From NCBI RefSeq assembly GCF_950295315.1, contig NC_080164.1:115454890-115518889 (forward strand): DNA of 64,000 nt. Reading direction: 5' to 3'. A program made the position numbers and the translations under genes. Position 1 is the first letter of the stretch; every line of letters starts with the position of its first letter. This stretch comes from Erinaceus europaeus. Lineage: Eukaryota > Chordata > Mammalia > Eulipotyphla > Erinaceidae. Shown piece after piece: positions 44,660 through 54,815 of this stretch. The notes beneath the pieces were generated by a model, which ran no database searches, was not told where the DNA came from, and saw nothing but the letters and a program-made list of their open reading frames with translations.

Positions 44660-44860
44660 TAATTAATCAATTTATTTATTTATTCATTTATTTTGAGAGG
44701 GGAAGGGGAGCTAGAGAGGGAGAGAGACAGAAATACACATACAGCCCTGCTTTACCACTTGTGAAGTTTACCTTCTACAGGTGGGGGACCAGGGGCTTGA
44801 ACCCAGATCCTCGTGTACTGTAATGTGTGTGCTTAACCAGGTGTGCCACCACCTGGCCCC
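44660..44860 (-). mobile_element. SINE, type B (antisense)
   Basis: 'tttatttatttattcattta', 'agctagagagggagagagac', 'gctttaccacttgtgaagtt', 'gggcttgaacccagatcctc' and 'gtgccaccacctggccccac'. Confidence 0.9.
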
Positions 44861-45102
44861 ACGATCTCAGATTCTTAGCTGTGTGTGAGATCATTTTACA
44901 AGGACTCAAGTTGTCAAGTCCATTCACCTTGGACTTCTCTATTGTCTAGTCAAAGTCAACTTGCAGAAACTTTAGGGCAGTAGTTAAAAGTAATGAATAA
45001 TGACCACTTCATTATCCTTCATCAAATTTAAAACACACAGAGCTAAGATCTTCTGGGCTGGCCATATTATAAGGTAAAAGCATCAGTATCCTTAACACTG
45101 CT

Positions 45103-45455
45103 TTTTTTTTTTTTTTTTTTTTTTGCCTCCAGGGTTATTGCTGGGGCTTGGTACCTGCACCACACATCCACTGATCCTGGAGGCCATTTTTCCCATTTTG
45201 TTGCCCTTGTTGTTACCCTTGTCATTGTTATTTCTGTTGTCATTGCTGTTGTTGTTGCTGGATGGGACAGAGAGAAATCAAGAGAGGAGGGGAGATAGAG
45301 AGGGGGAGAGAAATACAGACACCTGCAGACTTACTTCACCACCCATGAAGTGACCTCCCTGAAGGTGGGGAGCCAGGGGCTCGAACTAGGATCCTTATAC
45401 CCATCCTTGCACTTGGTGCCATGTGCACTTAACCTGCTGCACTACCGTCCAGTTC
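45103..45455 (-). mobile_element. SINE, type A with 3' module (antisense), near full length
   Basis: T run, 'cctccagggttattgctggg', 'ccactgatcctggaggccat', 'tgttgcccttgttgttaccc', 'cacctgcagacttacttcac', 'gggctcgaactaggatcctt' and 'gctgcactaccgtccagttc'. The flanking 'ctaacactg' and 'ttaacactg' suggest a TSD. At 350 bp it is the longest SINE form here. Confidence 0.92.
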
Positions 45456-45904
45456 CCTAACACTGTATTTTGAATTAAATTGCTCTGAATGTTTTTTGAA
45501 GATAAAGAGCTGAATTGTGCAGAGCACATTACAGTCCACCTCAGACATCAAAAATGACATTTCATTGAGCTCAGTTTAATAATGTAATTATAAGATGCCT
45601 CACATTTTGATACTGACAGATATATTTCTATTTAAGATTTAGAGGTACAAAAATGAATTGCTTGTGTGGCTCCATTTACCTTGTAGCTTTTGATAGATGA
45701 TAAATAAATTACTCCTTTATTGTCAGAGAGGGAAGTAGGGGCTGAAGTTAAAATGCTCTTTGTATCCACAATTACTCCTTGCAAGTCAGACACAGAACAT
45801 ACTACTTGGGGATGAAAGGCAACTATTCAACTTAATAAATATAAAATTACTACTTAAAATTTGAATATATATTTTGTTGTTGGTAGTGTACTGGTGTATC
45901 TTCC
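45456..45904. other. No gene seen
   Basis: Unique-looking AT-rich sequence. Confidence 0.4.
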
Positions 45905-45970
45905 TATGTTTTCGCATGCAAAAATGTGTCATGAATTTTCCAACAACCAGACATATCATTGTCATGTTAT
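45905..45970 (+). mobile_element. Mariner-like terminal fragment (tentative)
   Basis: 'gcatgcaaaaatgtgtcatg' and 'aattttccaacaacc' resemble 47481-47512 and the region just inside a mariner-type end. No transposase. Confidence 0.35.
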
Positions 45971-46616
45971 TTGTAACATTTACATAGAGGAGATAATAGA
46001 ATAAAATAATGTTTGGGTCACTTTATTGTTGCCACTGGGGTATAGTTTCACATGTTCCCAAGACAAGTGTTCATATGCCTCACTTTCCACCAACTCATCA
46101 TCTTCCTCTGCCATAGAAGATTTATGTTTTACTTGCAGGAGCAATGATATCAACAACTGTTAGAATAACTCAGAGAGGGAAAAAGGATTATTAATTTTGT
46201 GCTATTTAGTAATCTGTTAATTAAAATAATAATCCTGGCCTTGTGGTATCTCAAGATTCAGATAGGTTTCTAAATTTCAAAGCAAGTCTTAATTGTGCTT
46301 ATATTATAGTTTTTATTGTTAAATGTGGTTATTTTCCTAATTAATCAGAAATTGAGCATCTATACTGTCAGAAAAAGATTATATTGTGATTACCTTGAGT
46401 GTTCTGTTTCTCTACAATGTTGAGTAATATAATTCTTACTGTAATTCTTAAAATGTGTTTTTCTTCACTCAGTTTAAATTGTCTAATACTTGAAATTTTT
46501 ATGTTTGTATATCAAATAATCTTCATGTAAGCTCTCCAGCTGACATTTAAATTATTAAATACTAAACTTGCTATATGAAACAAGTCTTGAAGAGCATATA
46601 TTTTAATTCCTGTCTC
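45971..46616. other. No gene seen
   Basis: AT-rich, unique-looking. Confidence 0.4.
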
Positions 46617-46702
46617 TCTTTTCTTCTTTCTTAAGTCTGTCCAGGAATGAGATCATCCTTCTCTTTCTGGCTTATCTCACTAAACATAATTTCTTCAATC
46701 AT
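46617..46702 (-). mobile_element. L1 ORF2-end fragment (antisense)
   Basis: 'gtccaggaatgagatcatcc', 'ttctctttctggcttatctc' and 'actaaacataatttcttcaa' match the ORF2 C-terminal region of the L1s at 14.1 and 29.5 kb. Only 85 bp are left. Confidence 0.65.
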
Positions 46703-47194
46703 TGGAGACCTTCTTTTCATAGATGACGGTTAAGCCTAAACTGTCCTCTTCATTCTGGGTTGCGAATATTCATCCTGCTGCAGCACATGGCTGAGCTGTT
46801 CTAGATCACCTCCACAAGCAATGTGCGGACAGCAGCTCCCTGCCTCTTCCTCCTGAGTGTTTTCTAGCTGCCAATAAGAGAAGGGCAAAAGCCAGGGTGG
46901 CCAAAGGGTCACATGGAAAAGTCTCCCAAGTCATAGAATTTAAATATAAAAACTCAGAATGAATTGTGTGTGCATAAATACCATGGTTTCAGTATATTAG
47001 TAATAAGTCTGTGAAGTAAGAATATATATATTCTGTCTTGTCTGTCTGCCATTCTAACTATCCATCTATTTAGATGTGTGGTTTTTTATATTGAAAGTAA
47101 GAAATAGTTTTATAACTCAAATGAGTTTGTCTCATGGAATTTTTAAATTTATTGTGTATATTGCTATAGTTAAATTTTATGTAATATTTGAATA
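46703..47194. other. No gene seen
   Basis: Slightly GC-richer at 46720-46860, no reading frame of note. Confidence 0.4.
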
Positions 47195-47385
47195 GCATAA
47201 ACTTATGGTTAAGGACACAGTCTCTGCTTAAATTCAAATATGTACTTCTTTGTAAATAAACTATTCATTATCAGTAAGATTGTAAGCACCCATTTGTACC
47301 TTAGTTTTCCCATTTGCACCTTCTATAGTGAAAATAATAGTTATATTCACTTTATAGTGCTGTTGTGAGGATTAAATAAGTAGGA
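47195..47385 (+). mobile_element. MIR, nearly complete (sense)
   Basis: 'taaacttatggttaaggaca', 'cagtctctgcttaaattcaa', 'ttgtaccttagttttcccat' and 'gtgctgttgtgaggattaaa' run in MIR order over almost its full length. Confidence 0.75.
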
Positions 47386-47418
47386 ACATATATATGTATA
47401 TGTATCTATATATGTATT
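47386..47418. repeat. TATA/TATG-rich microsatellite
   Basis: 'acatatatatgtatatgtat' and 'ctatatatgtat', directly after the MIR. Confidence 0.7.
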
Positions 47419-47445
47419 TCACTTAGAATAGTGAGGATATATTGG

Positions 47446-47520
47446 GCTGTCAGAAAAGTCGTGAGATATTTTTCTGTTTTTCTATGCAAAATGTGTCATG
47501 ATTTTTCAGCAACTCAGTAG
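47446..47520 (+). mobile_element. Mariner-like 5' end (tentative)
   Basis: After a TA: 'ttgggctgtcagaaaagtcg', 'tgagatatttttctg' and 'tgcaaaatgtgtcatgattt'. This has the look of a mariner inverted terminal repeat. The opposite end was not found. Confidence 0.45.
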
Positions 47521-47551
47521 TAAATACCTTGTATTATTTAGAATAAGCATA

Positions 47552-48080
47552 CCTTGTTGCATCGCACTTCACTTTATTGCACTGCACAAATATTATCTTT
47601 TTTACAAAATGAAATGTGGGCTGGGCAGTGGTACACCTGGTTGAGCATACTTGTCACCATGTTCAAGGACCCAGGTTCAATTCCCTACTCACCACTTGTA
47701 GAGGAGAAACTCTATGAGCTGTGAAGCAATATTGTAGTCTTCCTGTCTCTCTCTCTCACTCTCGCTCTTACTCTCTCTCTTCCTCTCCCTTTCTCCTCTC
47801 ACTTCCACTCTGTCCTGTCAAATAGAGTAAATAATTTTTAAATGAAGTGGAATTTGTCACACCCAGATTTAAACAAATCTGTTGACATAATTTCTCCCAA
47901 CAGCACATGCTCACTTCATATTTTTAGTGCATGTTGGTAATTGCCACACTATTTCTAATTGTTTTGTTATTATTGCATGTGTTTTAATTGATCTTTCATG
48001 CTAATAATGTAGGTGTTTAAAGCAACCAAAACTATGCCCATATGCCTTCCATGATATGCCTATAGTAAATAAAAATCATT
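47552..48080 (+). mobile_element. Tigger-family (TcMar) DNA transposon, split by a SINE
   Basis: 'aagcataccttgttgcatcg', 'cacttcactttattgcactg' and 'cacaaatatt' match the terminal sequence of Tigger1/MER2-like elements. After the SINE the internal order continues: 'ccaacagcacatgctcactt', 'tgcatgttggtaattgccac', 'tgttttgttattattgcatg' and 'gatctttcatgctaat'. No transposase frame. Confidence 0.75.
47618..47840 (+). mobile_element. SINE, type B (sense), inside the Tigger relic
   Basis: 'gggctgggcagtggtacacc', 'acccaggttcaattccctac' (B box), CT-rich body, 'gtcctgtcaaatagagtaaa'. The flanks aaatgaaatgtg and aaatgaagtgga are an imperfect TSD. Confidence 0.9.
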
Positions 48081-48101
48081 TAAACATTGTGTACATGTAA
48101 A

Positions 48102-48146
48102 CAATCTCTCTTCCTCTCCTTCCTCTCTCTCTCTCTCTCTCTCTCA
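48102..48146. repeat. (CT)n microsatellite
   Basis: 'aatctctcttcctctccttc', then about 14 ct units. Confidence 0.9.
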
Positions 48147-49521
48147 TAATTCAGACTTCCTTTTCCTTGTGTCCTTTTGGTGCTTTCACATCTCTCCTGA
48201 GTGCTTCCTTATATCCAGCACAGATTATGCTAAAATCATCATGGATTATTTTTTCTTTCTTAAATTTGATATAATAGAGAAGAATCGTGATAGAAGGGGA
48301 AGATAGACAGTTGCATTTAAATTTTCAAAAAGCAAAGCTTTAAGAAGCTAGAATGCAATGCAACTCAATACAATTTGGCCAAGTTAACAATAAAACAGGA
48401 CTTCTATTCTTCCATTCCATTAGTTCCAGAAATCTTTATTGTTCACTAAACTTGAGTAAAATTCCTACTTACTGACCACATTACCTCTACAATGTCAGTG
48501 CTATTAAAGAGCATTGCTAAGAATTATACCATTTTAAAATTAACAGAAATCTTAGATATAAAATACTTAAAACCTTTTCATTTCTGATCTCAGAAGACAG
48601 AAGCAAAGATTTTCTTTCTCAAGTCCAGGTAACCATGTTTTTTTTTTCTTCTGCTTCTATTATGGTACTCTTTGAGCTTTTGCACTATATTTGAAATCTA
48701 TTAGTGATAGTCCATTGAAAGAAAAAATTGCTTCTCATATTAAGCTATATGTGTTACATAATTCTATTTTGATATGTTTTTACATTGACAGAAAGGTTAG
48801 AAGAAAAAAACTAGATGATCTTGAAACCCTTTTCCGAGATTCACCAATTTCTTACGTGTTTTTCCATGTGCCTAATCATGTTATTTATCTATCTGTAGAT
48901 GTATGGTTTTTCTGAACCTTTTGGAAGTCAATTCAAGACATTTTGCCCTTAGTGTAAATACTTAATTGTGCATTTCCTAAAATCAAGTAGTCATCACACA
49001 ACTGTTAAGAGACCAAATGAGAAAATGCAATAGCGATATCATAATATTGTCTAATTCATAGCTTATATTTTTAATATTGTTAATTTTTCCATTATTGCCC
49101 CCTTTTCTGTATTCTTTTTTTTATCATAATCCAAACTTGGGTTAAGCATTTTGTTTAGTTGACATGACCCTTTGGTGTCCTTTCATTTATAACAATTCTT
49201 TAGATTTTATTTTGGTCTTCCTTGACCTTGAGACATTGGAACAGTCTAGATAATATATATTTTTATATATTTTATGCTCTGTCCCTCCATTTGTGTCTGC
49301 CTTATATTTTCTCACGCTATTCATTTTTTGCTGGACCATCAGAGAACTAATAATTAATGTGCTCTCTGAGAATCACATCCAAAGACATGTTATCAGTTGA
49401 TTCTATTATTGATCATATTAACTTTAATTCCACTGGGCCCACCAGGTTCCTCCATAGTATAGCTATTTTCTCCCTCTCTAAGTAATGATTAATTTGTGGG
49501 GAGCTATTTTGACTCTATGTA
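48147..49521. other. No gene seen
   Basis: AT-rich, unique-looking. Open frame 48691-48915 has no domain. 49080-49330 may be very old L1, too weak to call. Confidence 0.35.
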
Positions 49522-49534
49522 ATCTTTTCCAAAT

Positions 49535-49739
49535 ATTTTTAAAGCATTTTTTTAATTATCTTTATTTATTGGATACAAACAGTCAGAAATCGAGAGGGAA
49601 GGAGGAGATAGAGTGACACCTGAAGCCCTGCTTCACCACTCACAAAGCTTTCCCCCTGCAGATGGGGGCCAGGGACTTGAAACCGGGTCCTTTCATACTG
49701 TAACATGTCACTCAACCAGGTGTGCCATCACCCTGCCCC
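49535..49739 (-). mobile_element. SINE, type B (antisense), exact TSD
   Basis: 'aattatctttatttattgga', 'acagtcagaaatcgagaggg', 'cctgcttcaccactcacaaa', 'acttgaaaccgggtcctttc' and 'gtgccatcaccctgcccc'. A 13-bp TSD, atcttttccaaat, lies at 49522-49534 and 49740-49752. Confidence 0.95.
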
Positions 49740-49752
49740 ATCTTTTCCAAAT

Positions 49753-50304
49753 CTATCTATATCCACCATCTATTTCTGTAAATGGACTTGTGCTTTCTCA
49801 TTTTGTCTTATGGATATGATTCACTACTGTCTTTTGTTATTTATGTGCTCAAATTCTTCCCCTATATAAACTCCTCAGTGGAAATTGGTTCTAGGAGTCC
49901 TGCAGACATAAAAACTTCTTAAGGATCAAGTACATTATACAAAGCATCATGAATAAGGTTGCAGATAAGCTACATACTTTCTTATATGTACAATAACTCA
50001 TATCCAGATATTGTGTAGGGCCTAATATAAATGCTATATAAACTGGTATGCTATATTGTTTAGTGATTATTAACAATAAAAATGTTTTTGTATGATCAGT
50101 ACATATACATTGTCTTCAGTTTAAATACATAGAGCTCATCTTGTTGCAGATGTATCTGGTCAAATATGTAGATGTGGAATCCACAAATATAGACAGCAAA
50201 TATATTTGAGTAATGCAATCAAGTTCAGACATCTCTATCTTTTTGGTGTTTCCCTACCATTCCTGAGAATTACTTTACATCAAACACATTATGGTAAGAT
50301 TATC
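49753..50304. other. No gene seen
   Basis: Unique-looking. Confidence 0.4.
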
Positions 50305-50309
50305 ATGGG

Positions 50310-50352
<43 letters not shown>

Positions 50353-50538
50353 GTCTCTGATAGGAACTAGAGAAATTGAAAGGAAAGGAGGGGATATAGA
50401 GAACAAAAGAATCACCTGCAGCACTGGTTGACTGCTTGTGAAGTTCCCACTCCCACAGGTGGGAACCAGGGAGTTTAAACCTGCATCCTTACACATGATA
50501 AAATACGTGCTCTATTAAGTGTGCCACTGTCTGGTTAC
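50305..50538 (-). mobile_element. SINE with expanded (CT)n tail (antisense)
   Basis: (ct)n at 50311-50357, then 'aggaactagagaaattgaaa', 'cctgcagcactggttgactg', 'aggtgggaaccagggagttt' and 'gtgccactgtctggttactc'. atcatgg on both sides may be a TSD. Confidence 0.8.
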
Positions 50539-50774
50539 TCATCATGGAATTTTATTGACCAAATTCTGCAATCAACTTTTTGTCCAAGTAGTTTTAATTC
50601 CATTTTAAAATAATCACTTGTAGAAATCAAGATATGAATATTATATGTTATTATATGTGTTCATCCATTGTTAGCAGATTGTCTATTCTAGATCTTTTTA
50701 CCAAACAGCACTAGTAAATAAAATTCTCCATATTTTTTCTTCTGTGTCAATATATATGTCTGTAAAAAAAAATC

Positions 50775-50890
50775 ATAAGATGAGGCTTTGGAGATAAGTG
50801 TTGAGAATGCACAGAGTTTGCTTTGCATGAGGTCCCAGGTTTAATCCCTGGTATCAACAATAACCAGAGCTGAGCTGGTTTAAAAAATGT
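50775..50890 (+). mobile_element. Old SINE, type C-like (sense)
   Basis: 'ggctttggagataagtgttg', 'gaggtcccaggtttaatccc' (B box position) and 'caataaccagagctgagctg'. Confidence 0.55.
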
Positions 50891-50894
50891 CCTT

Positions 50895-51018
50895 TGGCCT
50901 GGAAATAGCATAGGCTGGTAGATCATGGGACTGGTGGGACCTGTGTGTTTGAGGCTGGAGTGATGCTGTGGCTTATTTCTCTCTTTTGGAAAACTATCTT
51001 GTCTGAAAAATAAATAAT
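50895..51018 (+). mobile_element. Old SINE (sense)
   Basis: 'tggcctggaaatagcatagg', 'gtttgaggctggagtgatgc' and an 'aaaaataaataatac' tail. A piece of antisense SINE head (caccaccacctggacccaaa) follows at 51037. Confidence 0.5.
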
Positions 51019-51199
51019 ACTCATGAGATGTAGGTGCACCACCACCTGGACCCAAAGGGCTAATGCTCTCCCAATTCCTATCACCTTAGAAATGTCATTG
51101 GTAACCCTTCTTTGTCATTATCTGTGCCCCAAGAGTAATCATTTTCTTATTCCTTTTTTTCTTTCTTTTTTTCCTTTTTTCTTTTCCTTTTTTCTTTTT

Positions 51200-51370
51200 T
51201 CTTTTTTATTAAAGAAAGGATTAATTAACAAAATCATAGGGTAGGAGGGGTACAACTCCACACAATTTTTTTACTTTTTAATTTATTGTTTTAATAATGA
51301 TCGACAAGACCATAGGATAAGAGGGGTACAATTCCACACAATTCCCACTACCAGAATTCTATATTTCTAT
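51200..51370 (-). mobile_element. Two stacked L1 3' termini (antisense)
   Basis: 51205-51266 is one L1 end (T-rich, 'aaagaaaggattaattaaca', 'ggggtacaactccacacaat'). A second, different end follows at 51267-51370 ('taataatgatcgacaagacc', 'ataggataagaggggtacaa'). Each is under 110 bp. Confidence 0.8.
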
Positions 51371-52195
51371 CACCATAGATTAACTTTGCCTAGTCCAGGA
51401 CTTCATATGAGTGTAATTGTGAAATGTATTCTTTTATGTCTAGCTTGCTTTCACTCATTATAGTGACTGGAATTAATCTGTGGCTTTGGTTTTTGTCTTT
51501 TGCTACCAGCGTTATCACTGGGTCTTGGCTTCTGAATGGCTTCGACATCCCCAGTGGTCATTCTTTTTTTTTCCTTTTACATAAAAGGTGAGAAGAGACA
51601 GAGAGGGAAGAGATAGAGGAGAGATACTACAGTAGAACATTTGAGGCTTTCCCTTTGTAAGAACTGGGGGCTTGAACCCAGGTCTTTGTTGCATGGTGAT
51701 ATGTACACTGTACTAGATGACCCACTTTCCAGTCCCCTAGTCTGTCTTGTTGTGTACCCTATGCTTTGTTTCTTGTTATTACTAAATTCACCATATGGCT
51801 AGGCCTTAATTTATTCACTTACTCTTTGGTGGCTAGTATTCAGATTATTTCTAGTTTTAGGCTAGTATAAAGCCAGCCAGTGGAACTATATCCTATAATC
51901 TTACAAGTACCCCCATATTAATTATAAATAAAAAATGAAATGAGAAAAAAAAGAAATCCACTATGAATACTATTTAATAAAGATATTTTTTGTAATCATA
52001 TGGATTATATTTCTCTGGGTTAGATATCTAGGATTGTAATTCTTTAAATTAAGGGTAGGAAGATGTTTAGTTTTATCAGAAATAACCAATCCTTTTCTTA
52101 AGGTGGTTGTACCACTTATATTTCTACTAATGATAAGTAAAAAGATCTAGTTGCCCCATACACTTACCAAAACTTGATAGCATCAATATTTTTAT
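51370..52195 (-). mobile_element. Ancient L1 ORF2 C-terminal region (antisense)
   Basis: 'tatggctaggccttaattta', 'ttcagattatttctagtttt', 'tctctgggttagatatctag' and 'aaggtggttgtaccacttat' follow the order of the antisense L1 ORF2 end and 3' UTR. Highly diverged. Interrupted by the SINE at 51490-51737. Confidence 0.6.
51490..51737 (-). mobile_element. tRNA-derived SINE with 3' module (antisense)
   Basis: 'tgctaccagcgttatcactg', 'catccccagtggtcattctt', 'gaagagacagagagggaaga', 'gggcttgaacccaggtcttt' and 'gacccactttccagtcccct'. Confidence 0.8.
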
Positions 52196-52199
52196 TTAT

Positions 52200-52310
52200 T
52201 ATTGTTATTTTCTTTGTTGGGGAGATTAATGGTTTACAGATGACAATAAAATACAGTAGTGTGTAGATTTCTCAGTTTTCCACATAGCAATCTTTTTCTC
52301 CTTTCTGTTA
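52200..52310 (-). mobile_element. L1 3' end, second type (antisense)
   Basis: 'tttgttggggagattaatgg', 'acaataaaatacagtagtgt' and 'ctcagttttccacatagcaa'; the same 3' end as 7705-7830. Confidence 0.6.
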
Positions 52311-52325
52311 TTTTTATTATTATTA

Positions 52326-53551
52326 TTACTTTTTTAATTATTTATTTAAGAAAGGAGACATTAACAAAACCGTAGGATAAGAGGGGTACAGCTCCACACA
52401 ATTCCCACAACCCGATCTCCGTATCCCATCCCCTCCCCTGATAGCTTTCCCATTCTCTATCTCTCTGGGAGTATGGATCCAGGGTCGTTGTGGGTTGCAG
52501 AAGGTGGAAGGTCTGGCTTCTGTAATTGCTTCCCCCGCTGAACATGGGCATTGACAGGTCAATCCATACTCCCAGTCTTCCTCTCTCTTTCCCTAGTAAG
52601 GTTGGTCTCTGGGGAAGCGGAGCTCCAGGAAACATTGGTTGGGTGGTGGGGTCGTCAGTCCAGGGAAATCTGGTTGGCTTCATGCTGGCATCCAGAACCT
52701 GGTGGCTGAAAAGAGAGTCAACATACACAGCCAAATAAATTGTTGAACAGTTATGTACCTAAAGACTGGAATAGTGCAGATGAAGTGTTGGGGTGGGGGG
52801 TACTCCCTGCAGACTCTTGTGTACATCTGTTTTCAGGTATATATTTTTCCCTGGTTTATGGGCATGTGTGAACATATGCTCTCTCTCAGGTGACCTGGCC
52901 TATATCTAGGTTTGGGGACTTTATTGGGGAGTGGACCATCTGGTATGGAATTAGAGAATACTATGAAAGGAAAGGTCTCACCTGAGTGATGAAGCTGAAG
53001 GGTTGTCATTCCACACCTGAAGTCTCTGAACACAGTCTAAAGTGAAGCACGTTGGGGTGGCACTCGTTGCGTTGATTATGTTGCGATCCGCAGATGCAAT
53101 ATTATTTGGTATGAATTGAGAGAAGCATGCAGGAAAGTGGGCCCCACCCTAAGGTTCCAGGACTGGGGGAAATATAGGCTCTATAGTGGAAATGTGAGGT
53201 TCCTACTGTCTTAGGGTTCAAGAAGACAATGGATAGTTATTGTTATCATCTCATTATTTGGTAATTGGGTTAACTTTGAAAAGTCCCTTTGTTAGGGTTT
53301 GCTGTATAATACCCAGCATCTTGTATATAGCTATGCTACCAGTTGCTTCTGTTCTCCCTGGTCTAGGCTTTTGAGAGAGTCAACATGTCAAAGACTCAGC
53401 CTATGTATTCAAAAGACACAGTCTGTGTTTTAAAAAGTTCGAGACATATGATCAATTTTCCCCTCTCATATTAATTAAATAGTGGTTTATATGACTACAC
53501 TTTAATAGTAGTGTACATAAATACCATTCCCACCACCAAAACAATCTAAGC
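52326..53551 (-). mobile_element. Young L1, 5'-truncated in the 3' UTR, short form (antisense)
   Basis: 'atttatttaagaaaggagac', 'caaaaccgtaggataagagg', 'cctctccagg'-type block, 'tactccctgcagactcttgt' (short-form junction near 52800), 'attggctaac'-type end, then breaks at 'ccattcccaccaccaaaa'. No coding sequence. Confidence 0.92.
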
Positions 53552-53624
53552 ATCACTATTTTTTAATGTTGTTCCTTTAAATATGTATGTAGTGGTACCT
53601 TATAGTGTTTTTGTTTTTGTTATT

Positions 53625-53633
53625 TTAAAGAAT

Positions 53634-53664
<31 letters not shown>

Positions 53665-53784
53665 TGAGAAAGATAGGAGAGAAAGAACCAGACATCACTC
53701 TGGTACATGTGCTGCCAGGGATCGAACTCAGGACATCATGGTTGAGAGTCCAATGCTTTAACCATTGCACCACCTCCCGGACCA
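53625..53784 (-). mobile_element. SINE, type D (antisense)
   Basis: (attt)n tail at 53628-53663, 'accagacatcactctggtac', 'gatcgaactcaggacatcat' and 'gcaccacctcccggaccacc'. The flanks accttatagt and cccttatact resemble a TSD. Confidence 0.9.
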
Positions 53785-54154
53785 CCCTTATACTTTTTTA
53801 AATGTATGTTTCTCTGACATATAGTGAGTGGTGCTGGGACATTACATGAAATTAGTGGACATTTATAAAACTTTTTTGTTATATTGATTACAATTTATCT
53901 ACCATTTTTTATATTAGACTTTAAGAATACTTGATATAGTTACTGTAAATACCAAAATTGATAAAGGATGTAGTAAGCACTTAAACATAATTATGCTTAT
54001 GAAGGTTATTCCTGAATACTATCACTTGATGCTCCAGAGAAAGCTTCTAGCATAAAAATAAAGAGCAGATTAAAACAGCAGAAATATGACATATGTGATC
54101 ATAAGCCCAAGCATCCATTCTCTAGAAAAGAAAAAGAATATCTGTTATGGTTAT
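53785..54154. other. No gene seen
   Basis: AT-rich. The last part may belong to the ancient L1 that resumes at 54520. Confidence 0.35.
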
Positions 54155-54168
54155 AAATCCTTTTATAG

Positions 54169-54502
54169 GGAGCAGGGCATTAGAGCAGTGTGTTAAGCAA
54201 ACATGGCACCAAGCACAAGAACCAGTGTAAGGATCCCAGTTAGAGCCCCTGGCTCCCCACATGCAGGGGGTCACTTCACAGATGGTGAAGTAGGTCTGTA
54301 GGTGTCCATTTTTCTCTCCCCTTCTTTGTCTTCCCCTCCTTGCTCAATTTATCTCTGTCCTATCCAACAACAACAACAATGGAAACAGTAACAACAAGGG
54401 TGGCAACAAAATGGGAAAAATGGCCTCCAGGAGCAGTGGGTTTGTAGTGCAGGCACCAAGCCCAGTGATAACCCTGGAGGCAAAACAAAAACAAAAACAA
54501 AA
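54169..54502 (+). mobile_element. SINE, type A with 3' module (sense), exact TSD
   Basis: 'gagcagggcattagagcagt' (head), 'cccagttagagcccctggct' (B box), 'ctgtcctatccaacaacaac', then 'ggcctccaggagcagtgggt', 'ccaagcccagtgataaccct' (3' module) and an (aaaac)n tail. A 14-bp TSD, aaatccttttatag, lies at 54155-54168 and 54503-54516. Confidence 0.95.
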
Positions 54503-54516
54503 AAATCCTTTTATAG

Positions 54517-54815
54517 ATAGATGTTTTATAAATCTTTTCTGACAAGTGTCTGGCTATTCCATTTTTTTCCTTAATGATATCCCTTGATGAACAGAACATT
54601 TTACTTTTAGTAAATTCACACTTATCTTATTTCATGGTTACTGCCTTCTGTATCCCTTCTAAGAATCAATTCATTCTACCAGGATGTGAAATTATTTTTA
54701 CATGTCTTTCTTTTTTAAAGTTTTAGTGTTTAAACTCTAACATCCACCTTGAATTGATTTTTATCTATGTCAAAGAGTAGAGGAAACTGTGTGCTGTAAA
54801 CCTCCATTTTATCTT
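54517..54815 (-). mobile_element. Ancient L1 ORF2 fragment (antisense)
   Basis: 'tttctgacaagtgtctggct', 'ttcacacttatcttatttca' and 'aactctaacatccaccttga' with 'attgatttttatctatgtca' follow the antisense order of L1 ORF2 downstream of the RT domain. Diverged. Confidence 0.55.
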
